Shown in pieces: positions 15,877-23,515 of a stretch of 27,918 nucleotides of DNA (within the stretch, counting starts at the first letter, position 1; each line of letters starts with the position of its first letter). The position numbers were made by a program, and so were the translations under genes. The DNA is from JACMLD01 sp038229695 (lineage in GTDB: Bacteria > Bacteroidota > Bacteroidia > Chitinophagales > Chitinophagaceae): assembly GCA_038229695.1 (NCBI GenBank), contig JBBROE010000049.1:1-27918 (forward strand), written 5' to 3'. The notes beneath the pieces were generated by a model. It did no database searches. It was not told the DNA's origin and saw nothing but the letters and a program-made list of their open reading frames with translations.

Positions 15877-16665
15877 TCAGGCGTTGGCCAGCGCCCGGTC
15901 CAGGTGTACATACCCGCCATCCACATGAATCAGCTGCCCGGTGGTATGACTGGATCGCGGGGATAATAAAAAGGCCGCAGCCGCTCCGAGTTCCTCCGCC
16001 GTGGTCATCCGGTTGCCCAGTGGTATCATCGCTTCGATCTGCGCCAGTTTCCCGGCTGGGTTGGGCAGGGTCTGTATCCAGCGTTCATAGAGCGGGGTAA
16101 AACATTCTGCTACCACAATCGCGTTCACGCGGATGCCATACTTCAGCAGTTCCACCGCCCATTCGCGCGTGAGCGCATTTCTTCCGCCATTCGCAGCAGC
16201 ATAGGCCGATGTGCCGCCCTGGCCGGTTTCTGCCGTCTTGGAGGTAATGTTGACAATTGCGCCTTTGGATTTTTTTAATTCGGGCAGGGCATGGTGGGCG
16301 ACCAGGTAATAATGGATCAGGTTTTTATGCAGGGACGCCATGAAGTCTTCATAATTGCCATGTTCCAGGCTTACCCCGTCGTTGGCACCGGCGTTGTTGA
16401 CCACGCCATCGATTCGGCCATAAGCTGTTATCACGGCTTCAACGGCTGTTGCCGCCGCTTTCGGATCCGTAAGTTCCGCCACTACCTGCCCGCACTGCCC
16501 ACCTGCCGCTTCCACGGCTGCTACCGTTTCGCGATTATCTTTTTCGGTGCGCCCGATGATCACCGGTATGGCGCCTTCTGAGGCCAGCACCTTAACAATG
16601 CCTTCGCCGATGCCGCGGGCACCGCCCGTTACGATGATTACTTTGTGATTCAGTTGCAAATCCAT
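15877..16665 (-). CDS. SDR-family dehydrogenase, probable L-fucose dehydrogenase
   Basis: Short-chain dehydrogenase of 262 residues. In this operon it most likely oxidises a deoxyaldose, probably L-fucose, to its lactone with NAD(P)+. The Rossmann motif TGGARGIG is at residues 13-20 and NNAG at 90-93. Ser142 and Tyr155 fill two catalytic positions. The residue four after the Tyr is Asn159, where classical SDRs have Lys; the codon is AAT on the minus strand at 16191-16189. The C-terminal part has the SSHTTGQLIHVDGGYVHLDR stretch typical of SDRs. The gene starts one base after the stop of the lactonase gene, so the two are co-transcribed. A 2-keto-3-deoxyfuconate dehydrogenase role is a weaker alternative. 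Confidence 0.8.
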   Translation of the reverse strand: MDLQLNHKVIIVTGGARGIGEGIVKVLASEGAIPVIIGRTEKDNRETVAAVEAAGGQCGQVVAELTDPKAAATAVEAVITAYGRIDGVVNNAGANDGVSLEHGNYEDFMASLHKNLIHYYLVAHHALPELKKSKGAIVNITSKTAETGQGGTSAYAAANGGRNALTREWAVELLKYGIRVNAIVVAECFTPLYERWIQTLPNPAGKLAQIEAMIPLGNRMTTAEELGAAAAFLLSPRSSHTTGQLIHVDGGYVHLDRALANA

Positions 16666-16666
16666 A

Positions 16667-17542
16667 CTACTTATTTAAATGATAAAAAACGACTGCGTTC
16701 CCCCCGAAGAACTGATTTTGCTCGCCGGCTGAAAAAGTTCGGTAATAATCTTTAACGATATTAAAAACGGATGGGTAGGTTCCCGCCGCGAGGCAGACCG
16801 GCCAGTCGGATCCATACATCAGCCTGCTCATGCCGAAAAGTTCAGTGATGCGATCAAGGTAGGGCGTAAAGGTAGCCGGTGTCCATGTGCGCATGTTGCT
16901 CTCCGTTACCATGCCACTAACTTTGCAACAGACATTGCCGAAGGCGGAAAGGGCGGTCATATCCCGCAGCCATTCGTCATCGAAGCCCTGCCTGATGCGT
17001 GGCTTGGCGATATGGTCAACAACAAACTGCTGATCCGGAAATTTCTTTACCAGCTGCAATACGGCAGGTAGGTGCTGGGGGTAAACGAGGATATCGTAGG
17101 TGAAATTAAACGCCTGCAGTTGCGCAATCATGGCTGTGAACGCCGGCTGCAGCATGTACCCCGGATCCTCGCCCTGGAGAATGTGCCGGAAGCCTTTCAG
17201 CAGGGGCAGTCCGGCGTAATACCCTAAGCGCTCCGGCAAATCCGCGGCGTTAAAATCGACCCAGCCCACTACTCCGTGGATGAACCGGTTTGCCGCCGCG
17301 AGTCCCAGCAGGAAATCATTTTCGGTATAGGTTTGATCAGCCTGCACGGCTACGCACCCTGTAACCTGGCTGGCCGTAAAGACCGGTTCAAGATCGCCCG
17401 GTAAAAAATCCTTCCGGATAGCAGCCATCTCATCGGTAATCCAGCCGTGTCTTTCGGGGTGATACAGCCAGAAATGCTGGTGGGCATCGATAACGGCGCC
17501 GGCGACAGGTTGATTGGCAAAGCGAGCATCCATGGACTTCAT
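16667..17542 (-). CDS. Amidohydrolase-family sugar lactonase, probable L-fuconolactonase
   Basis: Cytosolic metal-dependent hydrolase of 291 residues, matching the lactonase branch (COG3618) of the amidohydrolase superfamily. It should open the lactone made by the SDR to the aldonate. Visible motifs are DAHQHFW with His21 and His23, KGFRHILQ, VDHIAKP and YGSDWPV with the late Asp. ATG 17542 is directly after the stop of the mutarotase gene, so translation is probably coupled. A second ATG at codon 4 is an alternative start. L-rhamnono-lactone is a possible substrate instead. The FucP-type transporter in the same operon favours fucose. Confidence 0.82.
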   Translation of the reverse strand: MKSMDARFANQPVAGAVIDAHQHFWLYHPERHGWITDEMAAIRKDFLPGDLEPVFTASQVTGCVAVQADQTYTENDFLLGLAAANRFIHGVVGWVDFNAADLPERLGYYAGLPLLKGFRHILQGEDPGYMLQPAFTAMIAQLQAFNFTYDILVYPQHLPAVLQLVKKFPDQQFVVDHIAKPRIRQGFDDEWLRDMTALSAFGNVCCKVSGMVTESNMRTWTPATFTPYLDRITELFGMSRLMYGSDWPVCLAAGTYPSVFNIVKDYYRTFSAGEQNQFFGGNAVVFYHLNK

Positions 17543-17878
17543 TTATTTGGGCAAACTGAATATGCGGTCCATCCGGATCCATTTTTCCCCCGGTTTAGCC
17601 CAGGGCAATGCCAGTTGATACTTCCACATCAGCGCTTCCCACTGCTGCACGTTGGCATTTGCCGCATCCAGTGCCGATTTACCTGCGAAACTAAAATCTT
17701 CCGATGTATCCATGATCATGAACAGGCGGTTGCCGGTGCGGTAAATTTCCATGTCCAGGATTCCCGACTCAAGGATACTTTGCTGTATCGCCGGCCATAC
17801 AGCCCGGTGATGGGCCTCGTATTCCGTAATGAGTTTTTCGTCGTTGTGTAAGTCCAGCGCGAGGCAATACCTTGGCAT
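17543..17878 (-). CDS. RhaM-type (DUF718) sugar mutarotase
   Basis: A small protein of 111 residues from the L-rhamnose mutarotase family, which interconverts alpha and beta anomers of deoxysugars. The family pattern is clear: an RYCLALDL strand, EYEAHHRAVWP with the His23-His24 pair, IYRTGNRLFMIM, and the closing PWAKPGEKW. ATG 17878 is chosen because the family starts near MPRYC. The frame stays open to 17920 but would then overlap fucP. It lies 10 bp after fucP and directly before the lactonase. In this setting the likely substrate is L-fucose rather than rhamnose, since no rhamnose isomerase or kinase is present. That choice is inference. Confidence 0.82.
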   Translation of the reverse strand: MPRYCLALDLHNDEKLITEYEAHHRAVWPAIQQSILESGILDMEIYRTGNRLFMIMDTSEDFSFAGKSALDAANANVQQWEALMWKYQLALPWAKPGEKWIRMDRIFSLPK

Positions 17879-17888
17879 ACTAATCAAT

Positions 17889-19184
17889 TTAATGGAGGAT
17901 TTCAACCACTTTTTCCGCATGGCGATAACCTTTCAGGCCGAAGTACAGCACGACCCCGAAAGCGGCCAGTGGCACCACGTACCCATACTGGATATTCCCT
18001 GTGCGATCAGCAATCAGCCCGAGTATGGGCGGCAGGACGGCCCCGCCGACGATCGACATAATGATGAGGCTGGATGCCGATTTGGTATCGGCGCCCAGGT
18101 CCTGTATCCCAAGCGCAAATATGGTAGGAAACATGACCGACATAAAAAAAGCTATGCCGATGATGGCATAAAGAGTGATGATGCCGGAACCGAAGATAGT
18201 AACCAGGCAAAGCAGGATGCAGGCAATGGCGTATAACGACAGCAACCGGGGCGGGGCGACATACCGCATCAGCGCGGTACCGGCAAACCGGCCGAGCATA
18301 AAGGCCAGCCCGGCCACACCGGAATAGTAAGCGGCTGCCTTCTCTGTAATCCCGGCGGCATGTGTGGCAAACAAAATCAGGAAACTGAGGATGCAGACCT
18401 GCGCACCCACATAAAAAAACTGCGCGGTGACCGCCCAGGCCAGGTGTTGATGTTTCAGTGCATGAAAAAAACCAGCCTGGCCTTTTTCCACTTCGCCTTT
18501 AATGTCTGGCAGGCGCGTGAAAAAAAAGAGCAGGCCCACCAGTACAATCAGCGAGCCGAGCACGAGATAAGGAAGTTTTACGGTACCGGTTTCTGCGTGC
18601 AGGAAGGCGTTCCGGGACGCGGCGGTCATGGCGGCAAGCGCATTCAGATCAACCGGCTTCTTGGCGAGGATCAGCTCGCCCCCGGCGATAGGCGCAAGGA
18701 ATGCCGCGAGGCCATTGAACGACTGGGCAAAGTTGAGCCGCTGGGTAGCGGTTTCAGGCGGTCCGAGGATAGTCGCGTAGGGATTAGCCGCAGTTTCCAG
18801 GAAGGTAAGTCCGCAGGCAACGATAAACAGCGCTGCCAGGAAAAATGCGTATTGCATGGTATCGGCCGCGGGCACGAAAAGAAAACATCCGGCCGCAAAT
18901 AAAAACAAGCCGAGCAGGATGCCGGTTTTATACCCGTATTTTTTCATGACCAGTCCTGCAGGAATGGCCATCACAAAGTAAGCGATGTATACGGCCGAAT
19001 CGATAAGGGAGGCTTCCACGGTACTGAGGCTGAATGATCGCCTGAGGTGCGGGATGAGCACAGGGTCAAGATTATGGATAAAGCCCCAGAAAAAGAAGAG
19101 GCTGGTAACCATAACAAACGGAAAGACGTAGCTGCGGTTGGCGGCAGCCGCCGGCTGGAGGGGAACTGAACCTGGGATAGCCAT
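17889..19184 (-). CDS. fucP: FucP-type sugar:H+ symporter (MFS)
   Basis: Inner-membrane permease of 431 residues with about 12 hydrophobic segments. It belongs to the FucP/GluP branch of the major facilitator family and should bring in L-fucose with protons. Clear marks are FFFWGFIHNLDPVLIPHL in helix 1, whose Asp matches the transport-critical Asp of E. coli FucP, and ETAANPYATILG followed by RLNFAQSFNG in the middle of the first half. The start is ATG 19184 (MAIPGSVP); the frame stays open to 19223 but would overlap the uxuA-type gene. It lies 22 bp after that gene. Glucose or galactose transport is possible for this branch. Its mutarotase and lactonase neighbours point to a deoxysugar. Confidence 0.85.
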   Translation of the reverse strand: MAIPGSVPLQPAAAANRSYVFPFVMVTSLFFFWGFIHNLDPVLIPHLRRSFSLSTVEASLIDSAVYIAYFVMAIPAGLVMKKYGYKTGILLGLFLFAAGCFLFVPAADTMQYAFFLAALFIVACGLTFLETAANPYATILGPPETATQRLNFAQSFNGLAAFLAPIAGGELILAKKPVDLNALAAMTAASRNAFLHAETGTVKLPYLVLGSLIVLVGLLFFFTRLPDIKGEVEKGQAGFFHALKHQHLAWAVTAQFFYVGAQVCILSFLILFATHAAGITEKAAAYYSGVAGLAFMLGRFAGTALMRYVAPPRLLSLYAIACILLCLVTIFGSGIITLYAIIGIAFFMSVMFPTIFALGIQDLGADTKSASSLIIMSIVGGAVLPPILGLIADRTGNIQYGYVVPLAAFGVVLYFGLKGYRHAEKVVEILH

Positions 19185-19206
19185 AAGCGTTATCGTTAGA
19201 AGAAAT

Positions 19207-20373
19207 TTATACCTGCCGGGCAATGCCCAGTTCGAGTCCGCGTAACTCAGCTAAACCGCGAAGCCTGCCGATAGCGGAATAACCGGGGTTGGTTTTTTTA
19301 TGAAGGTCATCCAGCATCTGGTGTCCGTGATCCGGGCGCATGGTGATGCTGATCTTCCTTTCCTGCAACAAAAGCACGATGGCTTTCATGACCGCTACCA
19401 TATCTACATCGCCTTCGAGGTGATTGTCTTCATAAAAATCTCCGGTACCATTCCGCCGGGTGGAGCGAAGATGAAAGAAATGTATCCGATCACCAAAAGA
19501 TTTTATCATGGCGGGCAGATCATTGTCGGCACGAACGCCGTAGGAGCCGGTGCAGAAGCACAGCCCGTTGGACAGCGAAGGCACCGCATCGATCAGTTGT
19601 TGTACGTCGCCTGCCGTCTTCAGCACGCGCGGAAGCCCAAATAAGGGAAAGGGCGGATCGTCGGGGTGGACGGCCAGCCGTATTCCGCAAGCTTCAGCGG
19701 CGGGCACTGCTTCCCGGAGAAAATAAACCAGGTTGTGGCGGAGCCGGTCTTCATCGATGTCTTTGTAGTTGTCGAGCGCCTCCTGGAACCGGGTCAGGGT
19801 AAATGAGGCTTCGCTACCGGGGAGGCCGGCAATAATATTTTGCTGCAGCAATGCCATCTCCGCGTCACTCATTTTGTAGAATCGTTGTTTGCCCGCAGCC
19901 AGTTCGGCCTCAGAATAATCAAGGGCAGCCCCGTTGCGTTGCAGCATATATACATCAAAAGCTACGAGCGCTGCTTTTTCAAACCGCAGTGCCAGGGAAC
20001 CGTCGGCAACGGGGTAGGCAAGATCGGTCCGGGTCCAGTCGAGCACCGGCATGAAATTATAGGTGACCACTTCAATGCCGGCTTCCGCCAGATTTCTGAG
20101 TGACGAACAGTAATGATCAATCAGGGTCTTAAAGTCTCCGCGCTGTGTCTTGATAGCTTCGTGTACCGGCACGCTTTCCACGACTGTCCAGGCCATCCCG
20201 GCGTCGTTGATCTGCTGCTTACGGATGGCGATTTCTTTTTTAGGCCATACCTCACCGTTAGGAACATGATGAAGGGCGGTAACAACGCCCTGGCAGCCCG
20301 CCTGGCGAAGGGCGGACAGGGGCACCGGGTCAGCTGGTCCGTACCAGCGCATTGCATGGGTTAGTGCTGTCAT
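19207..20373 (-). CDS. UxuA-family (mannonate dehydratase-like) sugar acid dehydratase
   Basis: A 388-residue protein of the UxuA family, which dehydrates D-mannonate to 2-keto-3-deoxygluconate with a divalent metal. The family residues that bind the metal are present: HPDDPP, GLCFCTGS with its Cys, the FHLR strand, and the DVDM and RPDHGHQM stretches. In this operon the aldonate made by the lactonase is its natural substrate, so it may be the sugar-acid dehydratase of the pathway, in place of an enolase-type fuconate dehydratase. That is inference, and I give no uxuA symbol for that reason. ATG 20373 was chosen because its product aligns without gaps with the upstream copy; the frame stays open to 20445 but would overlap that copy. 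Confidence 0.82.
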   Translation of the reverse strand: MTALTHAMRWYGPADPVPLSALRQAGCQGVVTALHHVPNGEVWPKKEIAIRKQQINDAGMAWTVVESVPVHEAIKTQRGDFKTLIDHYCSSLRNLAEAGIEVVTYNFMPVLDWTRTDLAYPVADGSLALRFEKAALVAFDVYMLQRNGAALDYSEAELAAGKQRFYKMSDAEMALLQQNIIAGLPGSEASFTLTRFQEALDNYKDIDEDRLRHNLVYFLREAVPAAEACGIRLAVHPDDPPFPLFGLPRVLKTAGDVQQLIDAVPSLSNGLCFCTGSYGVRADNDLPAMIKSFGDRIHFFHLRSTRRNGTGDFYEDNHLEGDVDMVAVMKAIVLLLQERKISITMRPDHGHQMLDDLHKKTNPGYSAIGRLRGLAELRGLELGIARQV

Positions 20374-20419
20374 ATTACTGTTGGGTTCAATTTTATCAGG
20401 CAAGCTTATTTTTTTGGCG

Positions 20420-21589
20420 TCATTGCATGGATGAGGCGATGCCAAGTTCCAATCCCCGCAATTCGCCCAGTGATTTCAGGCGGCCGATCGCCGAATATCC
20501 CGGATAGGTTTTTTTGTCCAGGTCATCCAGCATCTGGTGACCATGATCCGGCCGCATGGGGATCTCTTTTCCCCGCTGCTGCATCAGGTCAACCGCTGCT
20601 TTCACCACAGCAAACATATCTGCGTCGCCGTCCAGGTGGGGTGCCTCATAAAAGTTTCCCGCACCGTCGCGCCGGGTGTTGCGGAGGTGAAAGAAATGGA
20701 TGCGGTCGCCGAATTGTTTGATCATGCCGGTAAGATCATTATCAGGGCGCGCGCCGAGAGAACCCGTACAAAAGCAAAGCCCGTTGGCCGGGCTGTTCAC
20801 CGCCCCCAGCAGCTCGGCCAGATCAGCTGCGGTGCTCACGATGCGCGGAAGACCGAGCACCGGGTAGGGCGGGTCATCAGGGTGTATGGCCATCACCAGT
20901 CCGTTTGCTTCAGCAACAGGCACCACTTCACTAAGAAAATGCCGGAGGTGGGCTTTCAAGGCAGCGGCGTCGATGTTATCATAGGTCCGGAGCGCTGCCA
21001 GTACCTGCCCGGGTGTAAACGCGTCATTACTGCCTGGCAGGCCGAGCATAGCATTGTTGAATATCTACTGCCGTTCTGCTTCATTCATGCTGTCATAACG
21101 GGCTGTTGCCAGCGAACGTTCTGCGTCGCTGTAATCCCGCTCCGCGCCCGGCCGGCGGAGCAGGAACATATCGAACGCGATAAAGGCGGCCCGTTCAAAA
21201 TAAAGGGCGCGGCTTCCATCTGGCAGGGTGTGGGCGACATCAGTCCGGAGCCAGTCCAGTACCGGCATAAAATTATAGGTGACTACCTGTAAGCCGCAGG
21301 CTCCCAGGTTCACGAGACTCTCTTTATAATTTTGAATGTAGCGGCCATATTCACCGCTTTGTTTTTTTATATCCTCATGTACGGGCAGGCTTTCGATCAC
21401 GCGCCACTCCATCCCCGCGGCTGCAATTATGGTTTGGCGTTTCTTAATTTCTTCTTTCGTCCACACCGCTCCCACCGGGATATGGTGAAGTGACGTGACC
21501 ACGCCGCTACAGCCCGCCTGGCGAATAAAAGACAGGTCTACCGGATCATTGGGTCCGAACCAGCGCATCGTCTGATGAAATGCATGCAT
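20420..21589 (-). pseudogene. Second UxuA-family gene, interrupted by an in-frame TAG
   Basis: Two pieces in the same frame (21589 to 21065, 174 codons; 21049 to 20420, 209 codons) are separated by TAG at 21067-21065 and five sense codons. Read through, the product is 389 positions, against 388 in the neighbour. The two align without gaps up to the stop, at codon 175, where the intact copy has Leu175. TTG to TAG is one base. The second piece alone keeps the metal-binding motifs (HPDDPP, GLCFCTGS, HLRNTRR, RPDHG), but it lacks the first half of the barrel. So the gene is probably inactive, unless the stop is a sequencing error or is suppressed. It is first in the operon, 46 bp before its intact copy. 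Confidence 0.85.
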
Positions 21590-21922
21590 ATTACTGTTTC
21601 AACTTTGATAATAGCCAGGGTTACTTGTGCAATCTATCAAAAATTTGGTCGTTGTTTTTACGTTTGTCTAATTAATAGGATTCGCGAAACTATAGCGGGA
21701 TCCTGTTGTTTATGCCATACCAGTGGCCGCGACATATACTACAACGATGTAGTTGTCCGCCTGCTACGGAAATGATAACCATTCAAATAAAATAATGAAG
21801 GATTAAATTGGTTTATTAAACGGATGCAGTAAAAAAACCTATCTTGTTTTCAGTCCGGCGTCCTGGTTTTTTCCGTATCCGCCGTATTTCCATCAGCATT
21901 CCTTAACCAATCGCTTCATCTA
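21590..21922. other. Divergent intergenic region before the sugar operon
   Basis: 333 bases between the first UxuA gene (-) and the response regulator (+). I see no gene. It must hold both promoters, but no full TTG/TAnnTTTG pair was found on either strand. An exact TACGTTTG (21659-21666, plus) has no -33 partner at a normal distance. A perfect inverted repeat lies at 21738-21753. Confidence 0.5.
21738..21753. promoter_or_regulatory. Inverted repeat, candidate operator
   Basis: ACTACA-ACGA-TGTAGT is a 6-bp perfect inverted repeat with a 4-base centre. It is about 150 bases upstream of the first operon gene and 170 upstream of the response regulator. The form fits a dimeric repressor site, but a small hairpin is equally possible. 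Confidence 0.35.
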
Positions 21923-22330
21923 TTGAGCCAGGCTATTTCCATACTCATTGTAGACGATCACAGCATGATTCTGAATGCATTAAAAACGTTATTGCCGCAC
22001 GACAAAAGCATCCGGGTCTCCGGCACGGCAACATCCGGTGTGGAGGCGGAAAAAAAATACGAGGAACTGCATCCTGATGTGGTTGTGATGGATGTGTATA
22101 TGAAACCCGTGACCGGGATCGAAACTGCCCGGAATATCATCCGTCATCACCCCGAGGCCAAGGTACTCGGGCTCTCCAACACCTACTCCACGGACGATTG
22201 CACCGCCCTGCAGCAGAATGGTGCAAAAGGATACATTACAAAAACAGCGTCCCTGACAGACATTATCAACTGCATCAAGAAAATCTATGCCGGGGAGCTT
22301 TGTTTTGTTCCCGAAAACCTGCCCAGCTAG
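21923..22330 (+). CDS. Single-domain response regulator (NarL-type receiver)
   Basis: A 135-residue receiver domain. It has the acidic pair DDH near the N-terminus, the phospho-acceptor Asp in VVMDVYM, the GLSNTYS strand and the conserved Lys in GYITKTAS. The receiver is of the NarL/FixJ type, but the frame stops at PENLPS, where the linker to a LuxR-type helix-turn-helix would normally start. Only 57 bases remain to rlmH, so no output domain is encoded downstream. It probably works as a phosphorylated adaptor, or is a shortened gene. The start is TTG 21923. No ATG or GTG lies in the open frame upstream, and the next ATG would remove the acidic pair. No kinase gene is nearby. Confidence 0.83.
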   Translation: MSQAISILIVDDHSMILNALKTLLPHDKSIRVSGTATSGVEAEKKYEELHPDVVVMDVYMKPVTGIETARNIIRHHPEAKVLGLSNTYSTDDCTALQQNGAKGYITKTASLTDIINCIKKIYAGELCFVPENLPS

Positions 22331-22352
22331 CAGCAGGGCAGGCGGTCAGCTG

Positions 22353-22383
22353 TTGTCACCCTCCATAATTTATGGTTACTTTG
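22353..22383 (+). promoter_or_regulatory. Promoter of rlmH
   Basis: TTG (22353-22355), a 20-bp gap, then TTACTTTG (22376-22383). The ATG at 22388 is four bases after it, so transcription should begin at or next to the start codon. Confidence 0.5.
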
Positions 22384-22387
22384 GGCA

Positions 22388-22861
22388 ATGAAATTTCAGT
22401 GCTGGTCGATCGGCAAAGCGGATGAGCCGTATGTTCAGCCGGGGGTGGAACTGTTTACCAAACGGGTATCGGGTTACTTTGCCACTACATGGCGCATTAT
22501 CCCTCCCCCTAAGAATGCCGGCGTTTTGAGCGAAGCTGATCTCCGCAAGAAAGAGGGAGAGAGCATATTGGGGCTGCTGGCGAAAGACGATTACCTGGTG
22601 GCGCTCGACGAACGCGGTAAATCATTATCCTCCCCTGCGCTGGCAGATTTCCTCCAGGCGAGGGCCAATGAAAGCACGCGCCAGATCGTCTTCCTGGTGG
22701 GTGGGGCGTACGGTCTGCATACCGGCGTATTGAGCAGGGCAGCTTTCCGGTGGTCACTGTCAGCGTTAACTTTTCCGCACCAGCTCGTGCGGTTAATTTT
22801 AGCGGAGCAACTTTACCGGGCCTGCAGTATTTTACGCAATGAAAAGTATCATCATCAATAA
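22388..22861 (+). CDS. rlmH: 23S rRNA (pseudouridine1915-N3)-methyltransferase RlmH
   Basis: SPOUT-class methyltransferase that modifies pseudouridine 1915 in helix 69 of 23S rRNA, on assembled ribosomes. The 157 residues match the family (about 155). Its hallmarks are DYLVALDERGKSLSS (68-82), the cofactor-binding FLVGGAYG (102-109), and the C-terminal FPHQLVRLILAEQLYRA knot helix followed by a YHH ending. The start is ATG 22388, four bases after a likely -7 element, so the mRNA may be leaderless. The rhomboid gene begins six bases after its stop and is probably co-transcribed. High confidence, as RlmH is a strongly conserved single-copy gene. Confidence 0.96.
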   Translation: MKFQCWSIGKADEPYVQPGVELFTKRVSGYFATTWRIIPPPKNAGVLSEADLRKKEGESILGLLAKDDYLVALDERGKSLSSPALADFLQARANESTRQIVFLVGGAYGLHTGVLSRAAFRWSLSALTFPHQLVRLILAEQLYRACSILRNEKYHHQ

Positions 22862-22867
22862 CTCAAC

Positions 22868-23515
22868 ATGCAATTATCCGTTACCCTGGTCATCATTGTA
22901 ATCACCACCATTGTTTCTATTATTGGGTTTTATAACGACCGGCTTTTTGAAGCATTCATCTTCTACCCGCCGGCGATCACGGATGAAAAACAATATTACC
23001 GTTTTTTTACCTGTGGCTTTATCCATGCCAATTTAGTGCATCTCATCCTCAACATTTATGCACTGAAGGCGTTCGGGGATTACGTAGAAAGCGAATTTGC
23101 TGATGTGTTTGGAAAGTACGGTGCTTTTCTATACGGGCTGATGTATATATCATCGCTGTATTTCTGCCTGCTGCCGACCTATGCGAAACACAAGCACAAC
23201 GCGGAGTACAGCAGCCTTGGCGCTTCCGGGGCGGTTTCCGCCGTGGTCTTTTGTTTTATTTTCCTGGAACCCGTCCGTAAGCTTGGAATCATATTTCTCC
23301 CCTTCATGTTACCGGGTTTTCTGTTTGGATTTTTATACCTGGTCATTTCTTCGCTGCTCGACCGGAGCCAGGGCGGCCGCGTCAACCACTCGGCGCATAT
23401 CTGGGGCTCGCTGTATGGTATTTCCTTCCTGGTCGTTTTCGGCAGCTTCCTGTCGCGCTACAACCTCTTCAGTTCGTTTATCCGGCAGGTGGAGGGGTAT
23501 ATCAGCTCACTTTAG
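22868..23515 (+). CDS. Rhomboid-family intramembrane serine protease
   Basis: Inner-membrane protein of 215 residues with about six hydrophobic segments, the normal rhomboid core. The catalytic Ser is in LGASGAVSAV and the His in the last helices in NHSAHIWGSLYG. The first helices carry HANLVHLILNIYAL, the family's His-Asn region. Rhomboids cut single-pass membrane proteins in the bilayer; no substrate can be named. The gene follows rlmH by six bases and its last nine bases overlap the end of tilS on the other strand. No extra cytoplasmic domain is present. Confidence 0.9.
   Translation: MQLSVTLVIIVITTIVSIIGFYNDRLFEAFIFYPPAITDEKQYYRFFTCGFIHANLVHLILNIYALKAFGDYVESEFADVFGKYGAFLYGLMYISSLYFCLLPTYAKHKHNAEYSSLGASGAVSAVVFCFIFLEPVRKLGIIFLPFMLPGFLFGFLYLVISSLLDRSQGGRVNHSAHIWGSLYGISFLVVFGSFLSRYNLFSSFIRQVEGYISSL

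Noticed and set aside
20537..21292. 251-codon plus-strand open frame over the broken UxuA gene
   Set aside because: It runs opposite to two halves that align well with an intact neighbour, so the coding strand is clear.
21659..21666. TACGTTTG as promoter of the response regulator
   Set aside because: It fits TAnnTTTG, but there is no TTG at a usual distance upstream and it is about 260 bases before the start codon.
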